Below are positions 19,941-29,926 of a DNA stretch of 64,000 nucleotides, piece after piece. The notes beneath the pieces are model-generated. The model was not told the DNA's origin. It worked only from the letters and a program-made list of their open reading frames with translations, and made no database searches. A program made the translations under genes and the position numbers. Numbering within the stretch: the first letter of the stretch is position 1; each line of letters opens with the position of its first letter. The stretch covers positions 11,347,818 through 11,411,817 of the forward strand of contig CM119265.1 in NCBI GenBank assembly GCA_051294375.1, written 5' to 3'. The stretch comes from Paraspadella gotoi. Lineage: Eukaryota > Chaetognatha.

Positions 19941-19969
19941 TAAGACATGGGGATAAATACATCACCTGC

Positions 19970-20725
19970 GGGCTCTTCCCTCAAAACTAAACCCTAACCC
20001 AAGTCTCCCGTACATCTCCATGCCTTTCCCCAACCCTAACCCAGGTCTAGGCCTCCCATACATTTCAATGCCTCAACCCTAACCACCTTCGACTCGCTAA
20101 CTGTGGGCTTTCCTAACCCTAACCCTTACCCGGGCCTCTTGTTTAACTCCATTCCTCTCCCCTAATCCTAACCCAGACGCTGGCCTCCAGTACATCTCTG
20201 TGCCTAAACCCAAACCTAAACTGCCTTGATGCATCAACCATGGGCTTTTCCCCTAACCCGAGCCTCTCGTTCAACTCCATGCTTTTCTCCCAAATCTAAC
20301 CCTAACTCGGGCCTGGGCTTCCCATATATTCTGTGCCTTAACCCTAACCCTATCCGCCTTTGATGCATCAACAATAAGCCTCTCCTTCTACCCTAACCCA
20401 GGCCTCCCATTCAACTTCATGCCTCTCTCCTAACCCTAACCTTAACCCTGGACCAGGTCTCCCTTATATATTCGTACCTCAACTTTAATCCCTAATATCC
20501 ATTGCCAGTACCTTGCTTAACCCTAATGCCGGCTTTTTGTTTATCTTAACCTAAAATTGACATAAACCCTAACCCTAACCATAAACTACTTAACTTTAAG
20601 CCTAACCCTAAATTACTCAACCCTAACCCTAATTATTACCAACTCAACCTTAACCCTAAACCAAACCAACTCACCCTAATCTAACCTTAAATTACCTCAA
20701 CCCTAACCCTAACCATAATCTGAGT
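19970..20725 (+). repeat. Interstitial telomere-like repeats, block 2, with higher-order spacer
   Basis: Many CCCTAACCC runs alternate with a recurring spacer: GGGCCTCYCGTTCAACTCCA, TGCCTCTCC, CAGGCCTCCCATAYATT, YGTGCCTCAACCC and GATGCATCAACMATGGGC. The composite repeats three to four times, with a period of about 130-190 bases, through 20500. Simpler CCCTAA-type copies follow to 20725. The + strand is C-rich throughout, as in block 1. Confidence 0.88.
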
Positions 20726-20849
20726 TTTAAGTAAAATCACCATAATGAGAATGCTAAATATAATTTACAATTAAATTACCAAAAAGTGAGGATGTCACCA
20801 AAAATAAAAAAATATTTTGCTTATTATTTTAATATTTTTAAATATAATT

Positions 20850-21110
20850 TTAATTATTTGAGTTTAGTTTTGACAACGATTTTATTTAATTCAAAAACAG
20901 ACATGTTTCGGCTTCATTTCAAGCCTTCATCAGCGTTAGTGAACTTTGAAAATATTTTGTGTAAAGGAAGAGAGAAAGAGAGATAAACAGAGAGAGAGAG
21001 AGAGGGCAAAGTTTCCAACACAGAGTTTAGAAAGGACAGTGGTCAATTGGTGAGGACAGGCTGAAGTTGAGAAAAAGACAGAGTAAGTTGTGAAAAGAAG
21101 TGAAATGGTG

Positions 21111-21158
<48 letters not shown>

Positions 21159-21275
21159 CAGTGCAAAATCTTTACATTGTGTAATGTATAACAATAAGAA
21201 AAAATTTTTTAAACTGATGAATATTAGTGAAGTATAACAATTAATCTACTTAATAATTAGTGAGAGTGAAACAGG
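20850..21275 (-). mobile_element. Hammerhead-bearing retroelement, copy 4
   Basis: TTTTGACAACGATTTTATTT, an intact-looking inverted hammerhead, GA tract, AGTTTCCAACACAGAGTTTA, GGTGAGGACAGGCTGAAGTT, long GA tract (21113-21155), TTGTGTAATGTATAACAATA. Same architecture as 17885-18390. Confidence 0.68.
20885..20945 (-). ncRNA. Hammerhead ribozyme motif (best preserved with 5125-5190)
   Basis: Minus strand: CTGATGA (20933-20927), stem II GGCTT/AAGCC, GAAA (20909-20906), stem III ACATGT and cleavage C at 20900. Stem I begins G-U, C-G, A-U, A-U, then an internal loop. All conserved core bases are present. Activity is inferred. Confidence 0.8.
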
Positions 21276-21279
21276 AAAA

Positions 21280-21318
21280 AAATCTTCCTCGATTTCTAAG
21301 AACGACGTAGACTCCTAT
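21280..21318 (+). repeat. End fragment of repeat family C
   Basis: AATCTTCCTCGATTTCTAAG followed by AACGACGTAGACTCCTA equals the 3' end of the copy at 15637-16330. It is intronic to TMF1. Confidence 0.85.
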
Positions 21319-21406
21319 GCGAGTTGAAATAAAATATTATTAATGCCGCAGTAACAGGGGAATATGAACCTATTGACTGAATCTACATTGCGATATTTTT
21401 TTTCAG

Positions 21407-21508
21407 ATGACGATGGTGACACAAACTTCTTCTTGGGAAGCCGTGGAGGAAAACCTCAACGGAAGATTGGCGGAAAGTCAGGAACAAGTGGCTGTTGCTG
21501 AGGAGAAA
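21407..21508 (+). CDS. TMF1: TMF1 internal exon (fifth in protein order)
   Basis: A phase-0 exon of 34 codons between TTTTTTTCAG and GTAGGC. It encodes MTMVTQTSSWEAVEENLNGR and then an acidic helix. The block QTSSWE..EENL..RLAESQ is a conserved TMF1 signature (QTSSWEKLEKNLSDRLGESQ in vertebrates). It continues the exon at 41027-41392 residue for residue, although that exon lies about 20 kb downstream here. The product is a coiled-coil golgin segment. Confidence 0.9.
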
Positions 21509-21576
21509 GTAGGCACCTGACAGTTTGGTTGCCAAGATTGCCACAAAATTATATTCTTTTTTATTTTACTTTTAAG

Positions 21577-21735
21577 GAACGCGTGTCGGCTGAAGAATTG
21601 TTCGAACTCCGGGGAAAGATGTCGCAGGAATCATCGAGATGCTCGTCATTGACGGCGGAAAAGGCCCTTCTTAAAACGGAAGTGGAGACGCTAAAATCCA
21701 AGCTCAGCATCGCTGAGGAAGCGAAGGCCTCGCAG
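21577..21735 (+). CDS. TMF1: TMF1 internal exon (sixth in protein order)
   Basis: A phase-0 exon of 53 codons between TTTTAAG and GTGCCG. It starts ERVSAEELFELRGKMSQESS, matching the vertebrate ERAATEELL..KIQMSS segment, and continues as a Leu/Glu/Lys-rich coiled coil. The 68-base intron before it (21509-21576) is of the same size class as introns 1 to 3. The next residues in the protein are in the exon at 3514-3597. Confidence 0.9.
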
Positions 21736-21739
21736 GTGC

Positions 21740-21999
21740 CGTTAAATAAATTTTGTAGACGTTTTGTTATAGGAGGTTATATTTGCCTAAGATGAGATAA
21801 GTATTAAGGCGGGCCAAAATTTAACATTTTTTACAATATGAAAAACTCTGCAATAAGTCTTTTGTCCTTTTACAACCAAATTGACTTATGAAGTTAGATT
21901 TTGATTATATTAATTTTCCTCATTCATGGAAGCATTTTAATGTTTAACAATATATAAAAAATACTTGAAAAAATTTTTAGTCGGATCTGCTTTCAGCAG

Positions 22000-22031
<32 letters not shown>

Positions 22032-22365
22032 TCACACCAGATATCTATTCTTTTTTAAGAAACAAAGGAACAATGGAACATGCATAAATAAATTTGATCT
22101 TCACCTGCGAGATCTTCCTTTGCACCTGCTTTTACAACAAAATAGCAATTTCTGTTTAAATTTCTATTATTCCATATAGCAATTTCGGCTTAAATTTCAA
22201 ACTTTCAAAATATTTTATCATTTTTTAATCAACATCATTCTTTTAAACATCATTCTATATAAAAAATATTAAATCCTATTTTTTTATTACCCATATATTT
22301 TGAAAAAAATATACAAGTTTAAAAAATATACAAATTTAAAAAAAATTTAAAAAAATAATACCAAG
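21740..22365. other. Intronic or intergenic spacer with a family A hairpin start
   Basis: A family A hairpin (TTTTAGTCGGATCTGC, loop, GCAGAT) at 21976-22001 runs into an (AAT)n microsatellite. The remainder is A/T-rich. Confidence 0.6.
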
Positions 22366-22366
22366 T

Positions 22367-23832
22367 TCAAGAATGATGCGAGTTGAAAAGAATGATGCGA
22401 GTTGAAAAGAATGATGCGAGTTGAAAAGAATGATGCGAGTTGAAAAGAATGATGCGAGTTGAAAAGAATGATGCGAGTTGAAAAGAATGAAATGCGAGTT
22501 GAAAAAGAATGATGGCGAGTGAAAAGAATGATGCGAGTTGAAAAGAATGATGCGAGTTGAAAAGAATGATGCGAGTTGAAAGAAATGATGCGAGTTGAAA
22601 AGAATGATGCGAGTTGAAAAGAATGATGCGAGTTGAAAAGAATGATGCGAGTTGAAAAGAATGATGCGAGTTGAAAAGAAATGATGCAGTTGAAAAGAAT
22701 GATGCGGAGTGAAAAGAATGATGCGAGTTGAAAGAATGATGCGAGTTGAAAAGAATGATGCGAGTTGAAAAGAATGATGCGAGTTGAAAAAGAATGAATG
22801 CGAGTTGAAAAGAATGATGCGAGTTTGAAAAGAATGATGCGAGTTGAAAAGAATGATGCGAGTTTGAAAAGAATGATGCGAGTTGAAAAGAATGATGCGA
22901 GTTGAAAGAATGATGCGAGTTGAAAAGAATGATGCGAGTTGAAAAGAAGATGCGATTTGAAAGAATGATGCGAGTTGAAAAGAATGATGAGTTGAAAAGA
23001 ATGATGCGAGTTGAAAAGAATGATGCGAGTTGAAAAGAATGATGCGAGTTGAAAAGAATGATGCGAGTTGAAAAGAAATGATGCGAGTTGAAAGAATGAT
23101 GCGAGTTGAAAAGAATGATGCGGTTGAAAAGAATGATGCGAGTTGAAAAGAATGAATGCGAGTTGAAAAGAATGATGCGAGTTGAAAAAGAATGATGCGA
23201 GTTGAAAAAGAATGATGCGAGTTGAAAAGAATGATGCGAGTTGAAAAGAATGATGCGAGTTTGAAAAGAAGATGCGAGTTGAAAAGAATGATGCGAGTTG
23301 AAAAGAATGAGCGAGTTGAAAAGAATGATGCGAGTTGAAAAGAATGATGCGAGTTGAAAAGAAGATGCGAGTTGAAAAGAATGATGCGAGTTGAAAGAAA
23401 TGATGCGAGTTGAAAAGAATGATGCGAGTTGAAAGAATGATGCGAGTTGAAAAGAATGATGCGGTTGAAAAGAATGATGCGAGTTGAAAAGAATGATGCG
23501 AGTTGAAAAGATGATGCGAGTTGAAAAAGAATGATGCGAGTTGAAAAGAATGATGCGAGTTGAAAAGAATGATGCGAGTTGAAAAGAATGATGCGAGTTG
23601 AAAAGAATGATGCGAGTTGAAAAGAATGATGCGAGTTGAAAAGAATGATGCGAGTTGAAAAGAATGATGGCGAGTTGAAAAGAATGATGCGAGTTGAAAA
23701 GAATGATGCGAGTTGAAAAGAATGATGCGAGTTGAAAAGAATGATGCGAGTTGAAAAGAAATGATGCGAGTTGAAAGAATGATGCGAGTTGAAAAAGAAT
23801 GATGCGAGTTGAAAAAATGATGCGAGTTAGGA
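22367..23832. repeat. 19-bp minisatellite array (GAATGATGCGAGTTGAAAA)
   Basis: Roughly 75 head-to-tail copies of a 19-bp unit with occasional one-base insertions or deletions in the A and G runs. Because 3 x 19 = 57, the minus strand stays open for hundreds of codons with a 19-residue period, but the frame hops at each indel and the result is not a real protein. The unit resembles GATGCAAGTTGAAAAAATT-type motifs at 716-755 and 58055-58095. Confidence 0.97.
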
Positions 23833-24510
23833 ATAAGCTCTGACGAAAAGTCAGAGGTTTTTTTAATATATTCTTTGACCGGCCAATGTAGAATGATGGC
23901 AATATTGCTATTTTAAGTTTCAAAAAATCCGACCATAAATATAGAAAATAATTAACCAAAATCTTCGGAAAATCCACCCCTTCTTTGGAAGATTTTTCGC
24001 CATATAAGATTTTTTCCGAATCTGACTCCCAGTTGAAAACTCTTAGAATTCCGATTGTTAGCTCCTCTTTTACTTTTACTTTAAATAAAAATTTCAGCAA
24101 AATGAACTAATTCACTTTAACATGATCGTATCATATTAAAATAACCAAATGAAATTTAAAGAAAAATTTGAGAGCCCTTCAGACATATTGCTATCGGATT
24201 CCTGAATTCGAAGTTTATTGTAAAATGACAACATACCTTAAATGCGTTGACATTGTATTGAAGTTGAGAAATCCCTTTATTTTATATATAAAAATTGGGT
24301 CAAAAATATTTTCCCACGACGGACCAGTCCATTTGAATCGAATGGTTCGATGTCAAAATGATGGTTATTTGTCAAAGAGAAAAAAAATGCGAGCCCTTCA
24401 GATGCAACAGGATCGGAATCGAGTGTTTTTCATCTATTTTTTACCCGAATTTTTCCCAGGGGCGTTGACATTATTTGGTAGTCAGATTTTAACGAAAATT
24501 TCCATTGAAA
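23831..24510 (+). repeat. Repeat family C, copy 2
   Basis: Same as 15637-16330 with small indels. It abuts the minisatellite exactly at the family's 5' end and gives way to the family D/E end motif (AGTCACTGGCTTCTT) at 24510. Confidence 0.85.
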
Positions 24511-24684
24511 AGTCACTGGCTTCTTTTTCTATAGCGGCTTCCTATTCTAAGTGATAAGATGGAGAAAATTTGAGACTACCATTTTTTTAAATGAAGAAAG
24601 CTTCGTACTAACCAATGAGATCAAGAAATATGGTAATTTTTGGAGTTCAGATTTTGTTGTCTAAAAGACTCCGATTGTAAGCTG

Positions 24685-25010
24685 AACCTTCAGCGATTTA
24701 CTTTACCCCTGAATTTCGGTCCTTTTTTTTCCCTTTATTTTTTTTTCTTCCCATCATCTCCTCTCTCCTACTAAGTTTTCTTTCATTTTTTATTAACAGC
24801 ATTTTGATTCAGATTCCTATGGATTTCTATAGAGATTTGCTCTTTTGTCTGCACCCACCTATTCTTCACTTGCATCGCTTTACACAAAATAGCACATTTG
24901 CATATTATCAACATAGTTTTCCAGAGGGCACCAAAGTTTTTTTATATTTTAAGCTTTATTTACTAGAGGGCTCCCAAACAAAAGAGCATTCTGTAAGACA
25001 AGATAGCACT
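24685..25010 (+). repeat. Repeat family B, copy 3
   Basis: GCGATTTACTTTACCCC, CTGCACCCACCTATTCTTCA and CAAACAAAAGAGCATTC match 2995-3335 and 3895-4235. This copy carries a ~70-base variant at 24900-24970. Confidence 0.75.
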
Positions 25011-25018
25011 TTTGATTA

Positions 25019-26350
25019 AGTTTTAAAAATTACAACATTTTTTCTAATAGAGAATTCCGTTCAAATCTGACTACCCAAATTGCAAACGCGTTTGCCAGAA
25101 ATTCGGTCGTTAAAAAACACTTGTAAAAACGCACGATTCCGAGAGCGGTTACATCTGAAGAGCTTGTCCTATTCGTTTTAATGGCATTTGATAAAGGATT
25201 TAATATCAAACAAGCCAGGGGAAATGCACTACTCATCTCCGGAGAATTTTCAAACCTCATTTTACTATAGAAATGAAAGGGAATTTACAAACTTAAAATT
25301 GCAAACGGGATTGCTATATGTCCTGTTACATGAGCAACTTCGAATTCGCGATTCTGATAGCTTTGTGTCTGAAGAGCTTGTCCTATTTTTCTTTTTTCAT
25401 TTTATAATGATTTTGACATAAAATGATCAGGTTTAAATGAAATAGTCGGTTTGAATCGGCGAAATTTTATTTAAAAAGAAATTAAAAGGAAGGTTGAGAA
25501 AAAAAACTGATTTTTCCTAATATCTTTTGAAGGAATAAAGATAAAGGGATGGTAATAGTACCAAAATGAAGCCATAATATAGGGCACATACAAGATACAA
25601 TTTTAGAATTACTTATGCTGAAACCTCTTTTAGGGTGAGTGTCAAACTCAGTCAAAATTATAATGAATTTTAAAACTAATGACACCCCATAAGAATAAAT
25701 GAAAATTTAATTCTTTTAATGATTCTTAAAGAAAAAGGCTAAATTGTACTCTAGTAAAACTTTGAAGTTTTTTGGATAAAGAAAATGTGAATTTTTTGTC
25801 ACTTAAATATTTGCTGTCTGATTTTACAAGCATGCTTACAAAATTCTACAAAATATTATTCACCCATCACAGCCTAAGTATTATCTTTCTTTTCCACCAA
25901 CAAAAAGTAAACATTATTTTATGCTAGAGAACAGGGATGTTTACTGAAATGAGCCGGAAGACATTCAACTTCTTCATTTTACTGTCATTTTTCAATAATA
26001 AATAGGCGAATTTTTTAATTATTTAACTCTCACAGGCTTCACAAGACATTATACTTTCATAATATCCCAATGTTAATGTAATTTATTATATTTTTTACCC
26101 AGAAATCATAAAATAACAGAAAGTTTGTGGATTCCCTTCGCCGTTTAAGAAAAAAAATTAACTAGCGAATTATAAGTTTGTAAGAGGAAGTCAGAATCGG
26201 CGAAAATCTTTAAAAGGCGAGAATGTTGAAAAAAAGGGGTGGAATTTTGATGGGTTTCCTAAATTCTCCACAATGTGAGGTCCGATTAAAGGAAACTTGA
26301 GATTTACAATATTCCCGTCATTCCACATCTATCGATATAAAAATATAAGA
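25019..26350 (+). repeat. Repeat family D, copy 3
   Basis: Nearly collinear with 745-2078, with mostly single-base indels in homopolymers between the two. It starts with CAACATTTTTTCTAATAGAG, so the same family start lies just before the gap at 8289. Confidence 0.87.
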
Positions 26351-27084
26351 CATTAGCATTTAAATTTCATCGGCTATGGCTATCTACATTTTTAGGTTGA
26401 GTGATCATCCCTGGCCTTAAAGAGCCAAAATTTGAAATTTCACCTTTTATGAGTATTTTTTAGCTTTTTTCAGTAAATTTTTTAATATAATTATCATTAA
26501 TCAAAATAATTACTAATGATACTGCTTTTAATTTATCATTTTTAACTATTTTTAAAACATTCATTCACAAAAATTATTAATTTAGGGCTTAAGCCAGGGG
26601 TATTAAAGAGCTAAAATTTTTAAATTGTTTTCTTTAGTATTTTCAAATGATAATTTACTATTTTTTTAAGGATTACATATTTTAATCATGATAATAAAAA
26701 TATTTATTAATTTTAAATAGTTTTTTAAGTTAATTAACATAGTTAATTAATTTTTTTATAATTAAAAGCATTAAAAACTATTGTGACCAATGAATTAATT
26801 TTAAAGTTGTAGTTTTAGTCTTTATCATAATTTGTTAAACAAAAATAAATCAAATTGGTTGAATTAACAGAAAATATAGCCTATTGATTAAGCCTATTGA
26901 ATAAGCTTTTAACACCTACAAAATTATCAAAAAAACTTTTTTCGTTTAGCCACAAATAATTTTTAAAGACAACTTTTAATTTGTGAATTTTTGTGACTTG
27001 CATTTATTTTTGATAAAGAGAATATTTTTAAGTCATTTATTAATTTTAAAAGATGATGTACATACTGACGTTGATAGAACAAAA
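26351..27084. other. A/T-rich spacer
   Basis: No coding, RNA or repeat-family assignment. TTAGGTTGAGTGATC...CCTGGCCTTAAA at 26390-26420 repeats 9350-9372. Confidence 0.5.
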
Positions 27085-27590
27085 ACAAGTTTGAGCACGA
27101 TCATTATCGGTAATTAATTAATTAATTAATTGATAATTAATTCAAGTTAATTATTTAATTAATTAGGCAATTAATTAATTAATTTGATCCAAAGTGTTTG
27201 TTTTGATTGATTAATTGACTGATTAATTATTTGATTAATTAGTACATCTTGCATTTACATTTAAAATAAAAAGAAAAAGAAGCTTAATCAATTAGTGAAA
27301 CAGGTTCTTTATTTTTTCCATTTCCATTTCCATTCCATCGAAACTTCATATCCAGCTCAAACACACACTTCCCTACTCGCACACAAAATTTCATTCCAAT
27401 CCATCCATCCAATCACTAGTAATTGGTGTTTTTTGCTAAGGACGGACGGACGGATATAGTTTTTTTTGCATAATTTATCATAATTCAATGTTTTGACATG
27501 ATATAAGTGAATGCCCGACAAGATTGAGGGGACGGACCGACAAAGTGAATTATAAAGTCGGGATCTGTTGAAAGCAGATCCAACTAAAGA
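27085..27590 (-). repeat. Repeat family A, copy 5 (inverted)
   Basis: From ACAAGTTTGAGCACGATCAT through TTAATTAATT tracts and GGACGGACGGACGG to AAAGCAGATCCAACTAAAG. It lacks the second GAGTGGAAA module. Confidence 0.78.
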
Positions 27591-28230
27591 ACCGCATCCT
27601 CTTAATCCAATAGAAAGCGTCAGGACTAATTGAAATAAAATCCTCCATTACCGTTAATTTCCTTTTTTGTAATGCATATTAAAGATTTTCTTTGATTTGG
27701 CTCAATGTAAACATAGTGAGAGGGAAGGCGAAAGGGAAAACAAGAAAAGAAGGGGAGAGAATCAAAGAGAGGGCGAAAGGCAAAAAAAAAAGACATGTAG
27801 AAAAAATAGTAAAAAAATTGTAAGGTGAGAAAAGATAGAAAAAATGGAAAGAAAAAGAGGGGAAAAGAAAAGTGAGGAAAGTGCATGAGTGGTAGAAAAA
27901 GGTAGGGGCCGAAAAAAGTGACAGCGTGAGAAGTAAGGGTGGAAAAAGGAATAGGAAAATATAAAGAAAGAAAAGAAGAGAGGTGAAGAAAAATAATCAG
28001 GAAAAGTGTATGAAGGAAAAAAAATTGTACCAGATAATGTGGCGTCTTGCTTAAAATCGTTTGTGAAGATTCTTACAAGGAATTCCATCTTTAAAAATTA
28101 TCTGTACCATAAAAATTCAAACATACTTATTTCTAAAATTAAACAGTTAATGAGATTAGATTAACAATCATTGAAGAAATCATGTCTTACCGTATTTTTA
28201 ACTCATAGAAATTTACATGGGAATTTCTAA
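27591..28230. other. Purine-rich spacer
   Basis: 27715-28020 is a long G/A-rich stretch (GAAAAGAAAAG-like). Frames open on its minus strand are low-complexity Phe/Ser/Pro peptides and are not genes. Confidence 0.6.
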
Positions 28231-29228
28231 GTAGACGAGAATCTCGCTTAAAAAAAAATTCTATGATCTTTAAAAGTTTTCAAATTTATTTTTAATAGAA
28301 AACCTCTTTACAAAATGTGAGAAAAATGATTAAGATACAGTAAATTAAGATTTCTACATTAGGGGTAGCCGCACTGCATGGGGTGAGTCAAAAATTTAGA
28401 GCGAGTACATTCTCAAAACGAATATTTAGACATTTTAAGAATACTTTCAATGGACAAAAAATTTCTAATATGGTCTATACGCCTAGTAATTGAATTTTTT
28501 AATATTTATTTATAGATAGGAAAGGCCAAAAAAATTTTTTGGAATTTTTAAATTTTTAAGACCAGATTCAGATAGCTCATATAAAAAGTTGTCTACACAA
28601 AGTATGATTCTTTTTTAAAATATTTTTAGCGATAAGTGTGTCAAAAATAAGAAAAACTATAAAAAAAAATCATCATCATTCATCATCTTTTGATGATTTT
28701 ATCAGTTTTTTTTATATTTTCACTTAGAAAAACGTAAGAATTTGAAAAGCTGTAATTATATTTCTTGTTTAACTTTTTTATGCTCTATCCAGAATCCATC
28801 AAAAATTTTAAGATTTTAAAAAAAATATTTTTTGCTCTATACTAGTCAATATAATATTTTTAAATTAGGCGAGTAAACCGCTCAAGAAGAAAGCATTTTT
28901 TGATAAACAAATATTTTAAAATACCCAAATTCTATGGTCATGAATAGATTATTTTTACGCCTGTGATTAAACTCATAAAAGCATAAAAATCCGTCTGGAA
29001 AATGTGTAGTTTATTTTAGACTTATTCGTGATACAACTCCAAGTATGTACTTGTACCAAAAGAAGAATTAAATATAAGAAGTAGAAATTGAGCTTACTGT
29101 AAAGAATCAGTTTTAAGTTAAAAATTTGCTTGTAAAAATTTAGGTTACAGTTAAAAAATTATTTTTCTCTTCAAAATTTAGTTTTACCGAGAAAAAATTT
29201 TGTTTAAATTTTTATGAACATTTTGGGT
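28231..29228. other. A/T-rich repeat patchwork before a gap
   Basis: Contains the copy of the 15115-15209 repeat at 28490-28605, a fragment shared with 11765-11850 at 29060-29200 and the GTAGACGAGAATCTCGCTTA motif (28232) also seen at 8229. Nothing coding. Confidence 0.55.
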
Positions 29229-29497
29229 NNNNNNNNNNNNNNNNNNNNNNNNNNNNNNNNNNNNNNNNNNNNNNNNNNNNNNNNNNNNNNNNNNNNNNNN
29301 NNNNNNNNNNNNNNNNNNNNNNNNNNNNNNNNNNNNNNNNNNNNNNNNNNNNNNNNNNNNNNNNNNNNNNNNNNNNNNNNNNNNNNNNNNNNNNNNNNNN
29401 NNNNNNNNNNNNNNNNNNNNNNNNNNNNNNNNNNNNNNNNNNNNNNNNNNNNNNNNNNNNNNNNNNNNNNNNNNNNNNNNNNNNNNNNNNNNNNNNN
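29229..29497. other. Assembly gap (269 N)
   Basis: Unknown bases. Confidence 0.99.
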
Positions 29498-29901
29498 GTA
29501 TTTTTTTCTTCAAGAAGAGTCCTGTGCGTTTGAGCTGCAATCTTCGTTTTTAACTTCACTTCGCTCAAGAAGTTAAATTCTGTACTCGTTACTTTGCAAG
29601 ATTCACCACAACATACACAAGCACGGGATGTGATGACGGAGTTTTGTTCACGCGATGTCTTAAAAAAATGGATCTCTCTCTAAACGGTAAGGCGGTTTCT
29701 CATGAAATTTGACATGAATTATCTTTAGGTAACGAACTCCAATTCTATGAAAAGATACTTTGAAAATTTGTCTTCCTTCATAGAAAATTTGATTATTTTA
29801 GTCAATTTTTGGGATTAATTCCTTAATATCTTTTAAACGAAAAACATTTTTCCAAAAACGTGCTCATAGAATCTCCCCCACCTTTCCTTTCTTGCCCAAT
29901 A
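29498..29901 (+). repeat. Isolated 404-base contig of repeat R that closes on itself
   Basis: Begins GTATTTTTTTCTTCAAGAAG and ends TTTCTTGCCCAATA. In the intact sequence at 30290-30325, TTGCCCAATA is followed directly by GTATTTTTTTCTTCAAG. The contig end therefore continues into its own start. It is flanked by gaps of 269 and 25 N. Confidence 0.85.
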
Positions 29902-29926
29902 NNNNNNNNNNNNNNNNNNNNNNNNN
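29902..29926. other. Assembly gap (25 N)
   Basis: A fixed-size filler, identical in length to the gap at 31402-31426. Confidence 0.99.

Noticed and set aside
22367-23832. CRISPR array
   Set aside because: Units are contiguous with no spacers, and the genome is clearly eukaryotic (introns, SINEs).
22367-24100. A 577-codon open frame on the minus strand with a repeating Ser-Thr-Arg-Ile/Phe-Asn-Ser-His-His pattern
   Set aside because: It is the translation of a 19-bp minisatellite. Openness follows from the unit lacking stops in all three phases, and the frame hops at every indel.
27626-28088. Phe/Ser/Pro-rich frames on the minus strand
   Set aside because: Low-complexity translation of a purine-rich tract.
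29184-29576. Open frames spanning 29229-29497
   Set aside because: They run through an N gap.
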